From Phycisphaerales bacterium (GTDB lineage: Bacteria > Planctomycetota > Phycisphaerae > Phycisphaerales > UBA1924), in assembly GCA_020831775.1 (NCBI GenBank), contig JAFIFZ010000067.1, positions 1-64,000 of the forward strand: a DNA stretch of 64,000 bases. Reading direction: 5' to 3'. A program made the translations under genes and the position numbers. Under the pieces are notes generated by a model. The model was not told where the DNA came from and ran no database searches. It saw only the letters and a program-made list of their open reading frames with translations. Numbering within the stretch: position 1 is the first letter of the stretch; every line of letters starts with the position of its first letter. Positions 42,552 through 51,182 of the stretch are shown here, piece after piece.

Positions 42552-43754
42552 TCAAAGGTCCGTCGGGCTCAGGCACGCCCCGAGCGCCTGCGCCCAGCCC
42601 GGTTGGGCCTGGGAAAAGTCCACGCCCGTTGAGGGCTCACGACCCGTCCTTGCAACGCCCGCCATCGGATCGGCGATCTGCGCTTCGACGCGGATCGCCC
42701 TGGCCACCGACTCGCCCAGAGCACGGTGGCGCGCCTCGCCCCCCACCAGCACCGCACGCTCGACACGCCGCCCACCGAACAGCGACTCGTGGTATCGCAG
42801 GCAGTGCCCGATCTCGTCGACGAGCATCTCCAGCGGCTCAGACAGATCCGCCTTCACCCCCGCCTTCGTCTTCGCCCGCGTCGCGCCGCCCCCCGCCTTG
42901 GCCATCCCCGCAGACAGCATCGCCATCTGCTCGCCCCCCTCGCCCTCCGGCGCAGTGGCCTGGACGCCGGGCGTCACCCGCTCCATCGCCAACCGCTCGC
43001 GACGCGCCTCTGACAGCGGAAGCTTCGTCTGCCCGCACACCGCCTCGTCGAACGCCCGCCCCCCAAGATCGATCAGGCGGGCGAAGACCATCCGGTCGCC
43101 GTGCGCGATCACCACCTTCGTCCGCGTCCAGCCCATGTCCATGTACAGCGTCGGACGCGCGTCCTCCCCGCCCGTCTCCCGGATCCCGCGGCAGGCCCGC
43201 AACAGCGAGCCGAACTCGTTGTGGATCCCCACCGGTTCGAGCTTGCAGCCCCGGAAGAGCGTCATCAGCCTCGCCACAAGTTCGCGGGGCGTCGCCATGC
43301 AGATCACCTCGGCCTTGTGGTGCTGCTCGCTGACGCCCTCGACCTCCGTGTGCCGGTACACCACCGCCGCCGTAGGGCACCCGAGCTGCTCGGGCAGCAG
43401 GGCGTCGATCATCGATCGCAGCGCCACGCCCTCGGTCTTCTGGATCTGCAGGTGCTTGCAGAAGGTCCGCCCCGCCGGCACAACAGCCACGACCTTCTTG
43501 CCCTTGAACCCCGACGACTTCAAGAGCGCCGGGAGCTGCTCCATCTGGAACGCCAGACGCTTGCCCTCGTCGTACAGCATCGTGTCGGGCGTCGGCAGGG
43601 TCGCCGCGGCGATCAGCGTCGGCGTCTCCGACCCGCTCACCTGGAGCAGCTTCAGCGCCGTCGACCCGAAGTCGACCGCGATCGGGAGCGTCCCCTGGCG
43701 GAGAAGCCCCACCGAAGCCTTCTGCTTGAAGAGAGACAAGCCTCCCAACGCCAT
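42552..43754 (-). CDS. PilM-like actin-fold assembly protein
   Basis: A 400-residue cytoplasmic protein of the PilM/FtsA-like ATPase fold: IAVDFGSTALKLLQVSG (phosphate 1), VVAVVPAGRTFCKHLQIQK, PTLYMDMGWTRTKVVIAHGDRM (phosphate 2) and RAVLVGGEARHRALG (adenosine). A Gly/Ala/Glu-rich insertion lies at about 260-295. The ATG at 43754 has GGGAG eight bases upstream and begins MALGGLSLFKQK. It is the first gene of the operon and should bind the N-terminus of the PilN-like protein. Confidence 0.85.
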   Translation of the reverse strand: MALGGLSLFKQKASVGLLRQGTLPIAVDFGSTALKLLQVSGSETPTLIAAATLPTPDTMLYDEGKRLAFQMEQLPALLKSSGFKGKKVVAVVPAGRTFCKHLQIQKTEGVALRSMIDALLPEQLGCPTAAVVYRHTEVEGVSEQHHKAEVICMATPRELVARLMTLFRGCKLEPVGIHNEFGSLLRACRGIRETGGEDARPTLYMDMGWTRTKVVIAHGDRMVFARLIDLGGRAFDEAVCGQTKLPLSEARRERLAMERVTPGVQATAPEGEGGEQMAMLSAGMAKAGGGATRAKTKAGVKADLSEPLEMLVDEIGHCLRYHESLFGGRRVERAVLVGGEARHRALGESVARAIRVEAQIADPMAGVARTGREPSTGVDFSQAQPGWAQALGACLSPTDL

Positions 43755-43967
43755 CTTCAACACTCCCTGCCTGCTCCGAGCGCCGGGGCCCGGTGTTCGC
43801 CTCTGGCCCAGCACAATGGCGGGGCCCGCAAAGGGTGTCGGCTTTCAGCGTCGATCGGTCCAGCCCCGCACCATTGATCCCCGTTCTCCATCTCGACCCA
43901 CCCGCGCACGCGACACAACCCCACCCCGGGGTCAACGCGTTCTCGGACTGCTTTCAACGCTCGGGAT

Positions 43968-44696
43968 TCAGCCCCGGAGGATCGCCCCGATCCGTTCCAG
44001 CCCCGCCATCGCTCCGGGCATGTCCCAGACCTGCCGGTCGCGATCGCCCGTGGTGTTGCTCACCACCCGGACCTCCGCGAAGGGCGTCCCGAGGCGCATC
44101 GCCGTTAGGCCGACCGCCGCCCCCTCCATCGCCTCGACGATCGCGCCCGTCCTGGCCCCCACGCCGACCGCCCCCGCGTCTGACCCCGAGCACGACGAGA
44201 CCGTCGCCACCACGCCGGTCTGGTCGATCACCCCCATCCCCGCCAGCGCTCTGAGCAGCACCGGATCCCCCGCGACCCCGTCGCCGGCGTCCCGGTCACC
44301 CGTCGCGGGGACCGGCGGGAACCCGAATGCCGCCAAAGACCGAAAACCATCGGGACCCGCGACCCCCTCGTCGGCAAAGACCGACTCGCTCGCCCCGATC
44401 ACCCGCCCGAGCTGCCGGTCCGGGGCGTCCCGCTCCAGCGTGCCCCCGATCCCGACATTCAGCACCGCGCCGTGCACGCCGGGATCGAGCACCAGCGCCG
44501 TCGCGCCCGCCGCGTTCGCCTTCCCAACCCCGCTCAGAATCAGGTCGAGATCGTCCGCAACCGGGAATATCTCCCACTCCGCGGGCGGTTCGACACCCGG
44601 GTTCAGCCCGCGAAGCAGCGCGATCGCTTCGTTCTTCGCGGCAACAACAAGCAGCACGCGCCCGTCGCTCGGCAGATTCAGCCTCGTGGTCAGCAC
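43968..44696 (-). CDS. mqnB: Futalosine hydrolase
   Basis: Cleaves futalosine to dehypoxanthine futalosine and hypoxanthine in the alternative menaquinone pathway. The 242-residue purine-nucleosidase fold shows LSGVGKANAAGATALVL, NVGIGGTL, ASESVFADEGVAGPDGF, VATVSSCSGSDAGA, AIVEAMEGAAVGLTAMRL and VRVVSNTTGDRDRQVWD. The PDGF and RDRxxW features separate it from MTA/SAH nucleosidases. It starts at GTG 44696 and stands alone; no other mqn gene is in the window. Confidence 0.88.
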   Translation of the reverse strand: MLTTRLNLPSDGRVLLVVAAKNEAIALLRGLNPGVEPPAEWEIFPVADDLDLILSGVGKANAAGATALVLDPGVHGAVLNVGIGGTLERDAPDRQLGRVIGASESVFADEGVAGPDGFRSLAAFGFPPVPATGDRDAGDGVAGDPVLLRALAGMGVIDQTGVVATVSSCSGSDAGAVGVGARTGAIVEAMEGAAVGLTAMRLGTPFAEVRVVSNTTGDRDRQVWDMPGAMAGLERIGAILRG

Positions 44697-44876
44697 GAGC
44701 CGAGCATAGCCGGGACCGGGAATCTACCTCGAAGCGGCGGTTTCGGCATCGCTCCGGAGATTCCCCTCGAATCCCCGGGAACGCATAGAACCCTGTAAGG
44801 CTCGGCCGGTACAACCGGCGACGGCGCACACCATCCCGGCTCGTTCCGGGGAGAGACTCTGACGGCAGGACCGCAC

Positions 44877-46634
44877 ATGCAGACCAAAGACAAGTCACGG
44901 CGCAAGGGCAGAGGCTTCGGCGCCGGCAAGATCATCACCGTTCTCGCGGTCGTCTCGCTCGCCGGGGTTGGGGGTATCTACCTCGCCCAGAGCGGCGAGG
45001 GCGACTCCCGCGTCCTGAGCGCCGAGCTGCACCCCGCCAGCATCATGGATTTCGAGATCACAGCCCTCGCCTCGGGCGAGCTTGAAGCCGCCCGCTCGAT
45101 CGAGGTCAAGAACCCGCTGGATGTCTCCTCGACCATCGAGGAACTGGTCTCCGAGGGCACCTTCGTCCGCCGGGGCGATGTGCTCGTCAAGCTCAACACC
45201 GAGGAACTCCAGAACCGGCTCCAGCAGGAGGAGCTCGCGGTCGTCAACGCCCAGAACGACTTCGACCAGGCCGACGGCGCCCTGAAGATCCAGCTCTCCG
45301 AGAACGCCACACGCCTCCGCGACGCCAAGCTCCGCGTCGAGCTGGCCGAGCTGGCCCTCAATCGCTGGAAGGATGGCGAGGTCTCCAAGCGCCGCGAAGA
45401 GCTCCGCATCGCCAACGAGCGCGCCACCCGCGAGCTCAAGCGGCTCTCCGACCGCTTCGAGCGGAGCCAGACCCTCCACGCCGACGGCTTCCTCTCATCA
45501 GACGAGCTCCAGCGCGACGAGATCTCCTACCTCGAAGCGATCGCCACGCTGAAGATCGCCGAGCTCAACACGCAGATCTATGAAGACTTCGAGTACCCCG
45601 AGGCCGAGAAGAGCCGAATGGCGGATGTCACCAACGCCGAGGACAACCTCGCCCGCACCATCGAGCAGAACGAGATCAACCGGCTGAACCGTGAGGCCGC
45701 GCTGGAGACCAGACGCGAGCAGCTCCGCCTGCGCATCGAAAACCGCGACAAGCTCCGCGTCCAGGTCGACGCCGCGATCATCACCGCCCCCGCCGACGGC
45801 CTGGTCGTCTACGAGAGCACGATGCAGAGCAGCCGACGCTCGATGAACGACGGCCCGCTCTCGGTCGGCCAGCAGATCCGCCCGCGCGAGACACTGATCT
45901 TCCTGCCCGACACGAGCGAGATGGTCGCCGCGGTCCGCATCCACGAGAGCCTCCAGGGCCGCGTGCGTCAGGGCCAGAAGGCCACCGTCCGCGTCGACGC
46001 CGTCGACGCCGAATTCTCAGGCATCGTCCGCTCCGTCGGCCTGCTCGCCGAAACCGGCGGCTGGCGCGACCCCAACCGGCGCGAGTACACCGTCCGCATC
46101 GCCCTCGACCGCGACCAGAACGGCCTCGATCGCGTCAAGCCCTCGATGCGCTGCGACGCGACCATCGTCATCGGCCAGGTCGAGCAAACGGTTTCGATCC
46201 CCGTCCAGGCCGTCTTCTCACGCGGGCCCGTCCAGTATGTCTATGTCCCCGAGGGCCAGCGGGTCCGGTCCGTTCCCGTCTGGGTCGGACGCCGATCCGA
46301 CACCTTCGCCGAGATCCGGGGCGGCATGGAGCCCGGCGCGCCGGTCCTCCTCCGCGAGCCGCGTTCGGGCGAAGCCATGTCCCGCGACTGGACCCCCGAG
46401 CAGCTCGCCCAGGCCGCCTACCTGATCAACGACGAGGGCGAGATCGTCCCCGATTTCGAAAAGCGGGGCATCCGCCGCGGAGGCCCAACAGGAGCGGCCG
46501 CCGCCGCAACCGGGCAAGGCGCCCAGCCAGGCGAACGCCCCTCCGCCCAGACCGGCGATCAGCAGGCCTCGGGCCAGTCCGAGCAGCGCCAACGCCGCCG
46601 CTCTGCGGATCAGGCCTCCACGCCCTCGAACTGA
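44877..46634 (+). CDS. HlyD-type periplasmic adaptor, orphan
   Basis: A 585-residue membrane fusion protein: basic N-terminus, anchor helix (IITVLAVVSLAGVGGIYLA), a lipoyl half (DVSSTIEELVSEGTFVRRGDVLVKLN), a long coiled-coil hairpin (about 115-300), a second half (IITAPADGLVVYES), barrel domains and a disordered 70-residue Gln/Ala/Arg tail. AGGA lies seven bases before ATG 44877. Such adaptors normally sit next to an MacB-like ABC or RND permease; here the neighbours are mqnB and an HD-GYP gene, so its partner is unknown. Confidence 0.82.
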   Translation: MQTKDKSRRKGRGFGAGKIITVLAVVSLAGVGGIYLAQSGEGDSRVLSAELHPASIMDFEITALASGELEAARSIEVKNPLDVSSTIEELVSEGTFVRRGDVLVKLNTEELQNRLQQEELAVVNAQNDFDQADGALKIQLSENATRLRDAKLRVELAELALNRWKDGEVSKRREELRIANERATRELKRLSDRFERSQTLHADGFLSSDELQRDEISYLEAIATLKIAELNTQIYEDFEYPEAEKSRMADVTNAEDNLARTIEQNEINRLNREAALETRREQLRLRIENRDKLRVQVDAAIITAPADGLVVYESTMQSSRRSMNDGPLSVGQQIRPRETLIFLPDTSEMVAAVRIHESLQGRVRQGQKATVRVDAVDAEFSGIVRSVGLLAETGGWRDPNRREYTVRIALDRDQNGLDRVKPSMRCDATIVIGQVEQTVSIPVQAVFSRGPVQYVYVPEGQRVRSVPVWVGRRSDTFAEIRGGMEPGAPVLLREPRSGEAMSRDWTPEQLAQAAYLINDEGEIVPDFEKRGIRRGGPTGAAAAATGQGAQPGERPSAQTGDQQASGQSEQRQRRRSADQASTPSN

Positions 46635-46652
46635 ACAATTCCGCCTCTGAAC

Positions 46653-47900
46653 TCACGACGCCAGTCGCGACCTGAGCTCTTCCGCTCGGTTGGCCTGGCG
46701 TCGTGCCGTTGCGCTCAGATCGAACTCGTCGGGCTTGGCCGGGTAGAAATTGTCGGCGCCGACCGGCTGCCCCTCGGCAAACTCGATCCGCAGCTCCGGC
46801 ACTTCGCGCAGGTCGACTTGCTCGCCGGTGATGTCCGGCTCGCTGATGGTCGGATCAAAGTCCGGCCCGCCCAGCACCTCGACCGTCGGGCGGCACGGAT
46901 CCAGCGGCGACCACGACGAGACCACGCCCGTCATCCCGTTGCTCAGACGCACCACAGAACCCGCCGGGTACGCCGGAACCACCGCGATCAGACCAGCCCG
47001 CACCACGGGGTCGACCCAGCGGCAGAACGGCGGCTCCTGCAGCAGCTTCAACGCGCGCACCGCGGGCATCGGCCCGCCGTCCGGAGCGCCGTAGCGGTGC
47101 AGACGGTCGTACAGATCCGCCGCGGCCGCGACCCGCGCGAAGATATGGATCTCGGTCCCGGAGGCGCCCCTGCCCTTCGGGAATCCCGAGCCGTCGTAGC
47201 GCTGGTGGTGGTTGAGCACGACCGAAGCCGCCGCGGGCTCGATCTCGCCCTTGACCATGTCGTAACCCACCTCGACATGGCCCCGCCACTCGGGGTCGTC
47301 CGGGCAGCCCTCGACACCCCAGCAGCCCTCGGGATGGTCTTCGACCCGGGTCATACCGATGTCGTGCAGCATCGCGCCGACGCCGAGACTGGTCACATCC
47401 CGGGCGTGGACCGCCGACAGCCTCGCCCGCTCGCGCACCAGGTAGAATTCCAGCTTCAGCCCTGTCAGCAGGCTCAGCATGCAGACATTGGCCGAGTGCG
47501 TCAGCAGCTCTTGAGGGCCGGTCAACAGCTCGTACATGTAGCTGCAAGCACCGGGCTTGGCGATCAGCTGTTCCACCAACGCGCCGACCGACCGCTTGTA
47601 CATCGGGTAGTCCAGCCTCGTGTCCACGCCGGCGTTGAGCGCCGAGAAGTCCTGGTTCAACTGCCCGACCAGCTGCGCGTGCAGCCTCATGGCGCCCGCG
47701 TTCAGGCAGTCGGCCACCATCTCCAGCCTCGGGTAGCGGATCCACAACTCCGACACACGCAACTGGCGCAGCCGACCGATCGCCGGGGCCCGGAGCTCAA
47801 CGCCGTCGCGCAGCAGCACCGTGCCCGGGCGTTCGGGGTGCAGCACCGGCAACGCCAGCGTCATCCCCGCCCTGGCCTGGCTCAGCGAGACACGCAGCAT
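46653..47900 (-). CDS. HD-GYP domain protein (putative c-di-GMP phosphodiesterase)
   Basis: A 415-residue cytoplasmic protein with a poorly conserved N-terminal region (about 1-125), an HD-GYP domain (about 130-285) and an acidic C-terminal part. Visible motifs are THSANVCMLSLL, MLHDIGM (the HD pair), HVEVGYDMVKGE and NHHQRYDGSGFPKG. The usual HHE...GYP reads HHQ...GFP here, so activity is likely but not certain. It may act on c-di-GMP levels sensed by the MshEN-like region of the nearby GspE-type ATPase; that link is inference. Confidence 0.85.
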   Translation of the reverse strand: MLRVSLSQARAGMTLALPVLHPERPGTVLLRDGVELRAPAIGRLRQLRVSELWIRYPRLEMVADCLNAGAMRLHAQLVGQLNQDFSALNAGVDTRLDYPMYKRSVGALVEQLIAKPGACSYMYELLTGPQELLTHSANVCMLSLLTGLKLEFYLVRERARLSAVHARDVTSLGVGAMLHDIGMTRVEDHPEGCWGVEGCPDDPEWRGHVEVGYDMVKGEIEPAAASVVLNHHQRYDGSGFPKGRGASGTEIHIFARVAAAADLYDRLHRYGAPDGGPMPAVRALKLLQEPPFCRWVDPVVRAGLIAVVPAYPAGSVVRLSNGMTGVVSSWSPLDPCRPTVEVLGGPDFDPTISEPDITGEQVDLREVPELRIEFAEGQPVGADNFYPAKPDEFDLSATARRQANRAEELRSRLAS

Positions 47901-48037
47901 CTAGCGGCTCCCTTCTGTCCGGACACGGCTATCGGCTTTGCCGAAGCCCGGGCATCAGCCGCACCGCCGCGCAGCCATCCCAGAAGGGGCGAAGAGCCGG
48001 ATCCGGCAAACGGGGCGATCTCGCCAGCGGGCGATAA

Positions 48038-49081
48038 CTACCCCTTCAGCCCCAGGTACACCATGTACAACAGATACGACAGGAACAGAAATCCGCCCCC
48101 CACCCTCGACACTCGTTTTCGCATCAACGGCAGGCAGACCAGCGCCGCCGCCAGCATCACCCAAATGTCGCGCGAGACAATGTCGGACGGGACATCCATC
48201 GGCCGGACCAGCGACGCCACCCCCAACACAGAAAGAATGTTGAAGACATTCGACCCGAGGATGTTCCCCGTCGCGATGTCGCTCTCCTTCTTCAGCACCG
48301 CGTTCAGGCAGGTCACCAGTTCAGGCACGCTGGTGCCGAACGCGACGATCGTCAGGCCGATCACGCTGGCGGACACCCCCATCGAGACGGCGACCGACGA
48401 TGCCCCAAAGACGAGCAACTGCGCGCCCACGCCCAAGGCCGCGGCCCCGACGACAACGAGCACCACCTCGCGCCAGATCCTCTTCCCTTCCGGCGGCGCG
48501 TCGCTGGGCGGCTCGACCGCCTCGACGAGCTTGGCCGCGACCGTCCCCTCCAGCCCGCTCGACGCCTCGCGACGCCCGCGGGTGTAGAGCCAGAAGGTGT
48601 AGCCGAAGATCCCAAGGGTCAGCACCACGCCCTCGATCCGCCCGACGACCCCGCCCGTCCCGATCGCCAGCATCCCGATCGCCGTCACGCCGATCATGGC
48701 GGGCACATCCTCGCGCACCAGCCGCGGCGTGCACGACACCGGACGCAGAAGCGCCGTCAGCCCGAGGATCAGACAGATGTTGGCGATGTTCGAGCCGACG
48801 ACATTGCCGATCGCCAGCGCCCCCTCGCCCTTGAGCGTCGCCTGCACGCTGGCGCCCAGCTCGGGCGCGCTGGTCCCGAAGGCGACGACCGTCAGGCCGA
48901 TCAGCAGGTGGCTCACGCCCAGACGGCTCGCCAGACGCGCCGAACCGTCGACCAGCCAGTCCGCCCCGAGCACCAGCAGCGTGAGCCCGACCACCAACGC
49001 CGCCCAGTCCAGCGAGAACGGCAGCAACGCGCCCCCCAGCGCAAAACCGATCGCCGCGATGATGAACTGCGTCCGTTCCAA
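48038..49081 (-). CDS. Calcium/sodium antiporter (CaCA family, YrbG type)
   Basis: A 347-residue inner-membrane exchanger with about ten helices and the two inverted alpha repeats. GLTVVAFGTSAPELGASVQA with GNVVGSNIANICLI lies in the first half, GLTIVAFGTSVPELVTCLNA with GNILGSNVFNILSV in the second. The conserved Glu and Asn/Ser residues that bind cations are present in both. The first codon appears to be TTG (49081), as no ATG or GTG fits before the first helix. Confidence 0.92.
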   Translation of the reverse strand: MERTQFIIAAIGFALGGALLPFSLDWAALVVGLTLLVLGADWLVDGSARLASRLGVSHLLIGLTVVAFGTSAPELGASVQATLKGEGALAIGNVVGSNIANICLILGLTALLRPVSCTPRLVREDVPAMIGVTAIGMLAIGTGGVVGRIEGVVLTLGIFGYTFWLYTRGRREASSGLEGTVAAKLVEAVEPPSDAPPEGKRIWREVVLVVVGAAALGVGAQLLVFGASSVAVSMGVSASVIGLTIVAFGTSVPELVTCLNAVLKKESDIATGNILGSNVFNILSVLGVASLVRPMDVPSDIVSRDIWVMLAAALVCLPLMRKRVSRVGGGFLFLSYLLYMVYLGLKG

Positions 49082-49132
49082 TGCTCGGCCCGAATCTCCG
49101 TCCTGGCTGCAAAGTCCGGAGTCCGCCGGACG

Positions 49133-50005
49133 CTACCGCTCCGCCCGACGCCCCAGGAGCGAGTAATGCTCCGGAACCGACGGGATGAGCACGACCACCC
49201 GCGCCGCGGGGCGTTGAGGATAGCTCCCCCGAGGGGAAATCCCCGTCCGGAAGACCGTTTCGCCCAAGTGCGGCGGCCTCGGCGGGGCTGGCGGACCGAC
49301 GGGCTGGTCCGCCTCGCCCGTTCGCTCCTCCTCCTCCGTCTGGACACGCAGATCCGGATCGAACGGGGCGATGATGAACGCTTCGCCCGAGAGTGCCGCG
49401 AGCGACGCCGAAAGACGCTCCAGCGGGAGCCCGTCCTCGCCCGGCCGGTCGACCCTGAAGCCGACAGGAGCCCGCCCCGCATCGGCGATCCGGGGCAGCA
49501 GCTCGACCCGCATCCTGCCCCCGACCCCCTCGTCGGCGATCATCGGCTCGACCCAGCACCGGACCAGGAGCTCCGGACGCTCGCCAGCGAGGGGCAGGGG
49601 CCCCGAATCCAGGAGGATCAACCGCTCGCGGGCCGAGCCCGAGTCGGCCAGTCGCTGCCACCCGCCGTCGGGGGCGATCCAGCTCCGCTCGACGGACCCG
49701 GTCCGCTGCATCGCGGCCCTCAGCTCGGGCAGGCGTCCTCGGTCGACGCGGAAGACGCGCAACGCGTTGGCCCGCCACGCCTCGGCGTTGTCGACCGCCT
49801 CGTCGCCTTGCTGCGCCTCGGCGAGGGTGTTGAGCAGGAACTGCGAGCCGAGCGTCACCGTCCAGACCTGGACCTCAACGCCCGTCTCGCCCCGGAGCGG
49901 GGCGTCCAGCGCGTCGGGAGCGTCGGCCCGATGCTGCTGGGGGGTGCACGACGCGCTCCCGAACGCCGCGACCAGCGAGAGGACCAGGAGGACGCCGGCT
50001 CGCAT
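49133..50005 (-). CDS. Unknown predicted lipoprotein coupled to a LOG-family gene
   Basis: A 290-residue protein with a short signal and lipobox-like GSASC (MRAGVLLVLSLVAAFGSASC). No domain is recognised; the body has WTVTLGSQFLLNTLAEAQQGDEAV, a run of predicted beta strands, a Pro-rich stretch (VGPPAPPRPP) and a final RVVVLIPSVPEH. It starts at ATG 50005, sharing one base with the stop of the upstream LOG-family gene (TGATG), so translation is coupled. Confidence 0.65.
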   Translation of the reverse strand: MRAGVLLVLSLVAAFGSASCTPQQHRADAPDALDAPLRGETGVEVQVWTVTLGSQFLLNTLAEAQQGDEAVDNAEAWRANALRVFRVDRGRLPELRAAMQRTGSVERSWIAPDGGWQRLADSGSARERLILLDSGPLPLAGERPELLVRCWVEPMIADEGVGGRMRVELLPRIADAGRAPVGFRVDRPGEDGLPLERLSASLAALSGEAFIIAPFDPDLRVQTEEEERTGEADQPVGPPAPPRPPHLGETVFRTGISPRGSYPQRPAARVVVLIPSVPEHYSLLGRRAER

Positions 50006-51123
50006 CACGCGGGGTCGCAGTCGTTGATTCGGTCGATCAGTCGCCGGACGAGGCCGTAGTTGTAGCGGGTGTGGGTAAAGGCGAGGCGGGGCAGGTCGAG
50101 GTGGTCGTCCTCAACCTCGTAGGGCCCGCGCTGCACGATCGAGCCCCGCGCGATCAGCGACGAGAACTCATCGGTCAGCCGGTCGACATCCTCGCCCTTC
50201 AGCCTGTGCTTGAGGCGGATGACCAGATCGTCGCGCACATACCGCGATGAGTGATAGTTGCGGTAAAACCGCTTGATGTGCTCGACGGCATCCTCGGGCG
50301 ACGAGGCGATGTAATACAGGTACTCGTCCTCGGTGCTGATCAGCCCGCGCGCGAGCAGCTTCTCCTCCACGAAGTCCTGCCACTGCTCCCAGTACGCGTT
50401 GCCCTCGCCCTCGAGCATGACGATGGGGATCATGCTCGCCTTGCCGGTCTGGACGAGGGTGAGCGTCTCGTACGCCTCGTCGAGTGTGCCGAAACCGCCC
50501 GGGAAAAGGGCGACCGCGTCGCACTGACTCAGGAACATCAGCTTGCGCGTGAAGAAGTAGCGGAAGTGGATGAGCTTCTGGTCGCCGGTGATGATCGTGT
50601 TGGCGGTGGTCTCGAAGGGGAGGCGGATGGCGACGCCGAAGCTCGCCTCAACGCCCGGCCCCTCGTGCCCGGCCTTCATGATCCCGTCGCCCGCCCCGGT
50701 GATGCACATCCACTCGCTCTCGGCCATCATCCGCCCGAAGTCGACAGCGGCCTTGTAGTCGGGGTGCTCCGGAGGCGTGCGCGCAGAGCCGAAGATCGTC
50801 ACCTTGTACCGGTCGGGATACTGGCCGAAGACGCGGTAGGCGTAGCGGAGCTCTTTGAGAGCCGCGGCCATCAGCTTCAGGTCGCCCGTGTCCCGACCGT
50901 CTGGGATCAGCTTCAGCCCTGCCACCAGCAGCTCACGAACAAGCCGCCCGTCGTAGGTCGTCGGGTCGCCCCCGACGCGGGAGATCAGCTCGTTGAGCAC
51001 CTCGGCGATATCGGGAGAGTCGGCCCGGAGCTGTTCGGCCCGCTCCGGCGGCGCCGCCGTCTCGTCCTTGGGCGAGGTCGAGGCGGCAGGGTCGAGCTCT
51101 TGTCTGTGGTGCTTGTCGTTCAT
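50005..51123 (-). CDS. LOG-family (TIGR00730-type) Rossmann-fold protein
   Basis: A 372-residue protein whose central part (about 105-290) is a LOG/lysine-decarboxylase-like fold: VTIFGSARTPPEHPDY, CITGAGDGIMKAGHEG, LPFETTANTIITG and the signature PGGFGTLDEAYE. Such proteins hydrolyse nucleoside monophosphates to base and ribose 5-phosphate, as in cytokinin activation, although bacterial roles vary. It is longer than typical LOG enzymes, with a disordered N-terminus and about 80 extra C-terminal residues. ATG 51123 begins MNDKHHRQEL. Confidence 0.87.
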   Translation of the reverse strand: MNDKHHRQELDPAASTSPKDETAAPPERAEQLRADSPDIAEVLNELISRVGGDPTTYDGRLVRELLVAGLKLIPDGRDTGDLKLMAAALKELRYAYRVFGQYPDRYKVTIFGSARTPPEHPDYKAAVDFGRMMAESEWMCITGAGDGIMKAGHEGPGVEASFGVAIRLPFETTANTIITGDQKLIHFRYFFTRKLMFLSQCDAVALFPGGFGTLDEAYETLTLVQTGKASMIPIVMLEGEGNAYWEQWQDFVEEKLLARGLISTEDEYLYYIASSPEDAVEHIKRFYRNYHSSRYVRDDLVIRLKHRLKGEDVDRLTDEFSSLIARGSIVQRGPYEVEDDHLDLPRLAFTHTRYNYGLVRRLIDRINDCDPA

Positions 51124-51182
51124 TGTCCGCGATGGTACGGGGCCCAGCGGGGGGCCGACGGGCGGGACACCGGGGGGCAGCC

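Noticed and set aside
43968-44696. MTA/SAH nucleosidase
   Set aside because: The PDGF and RDRxxW features and overall pattern fit futalosine hydrolase better.
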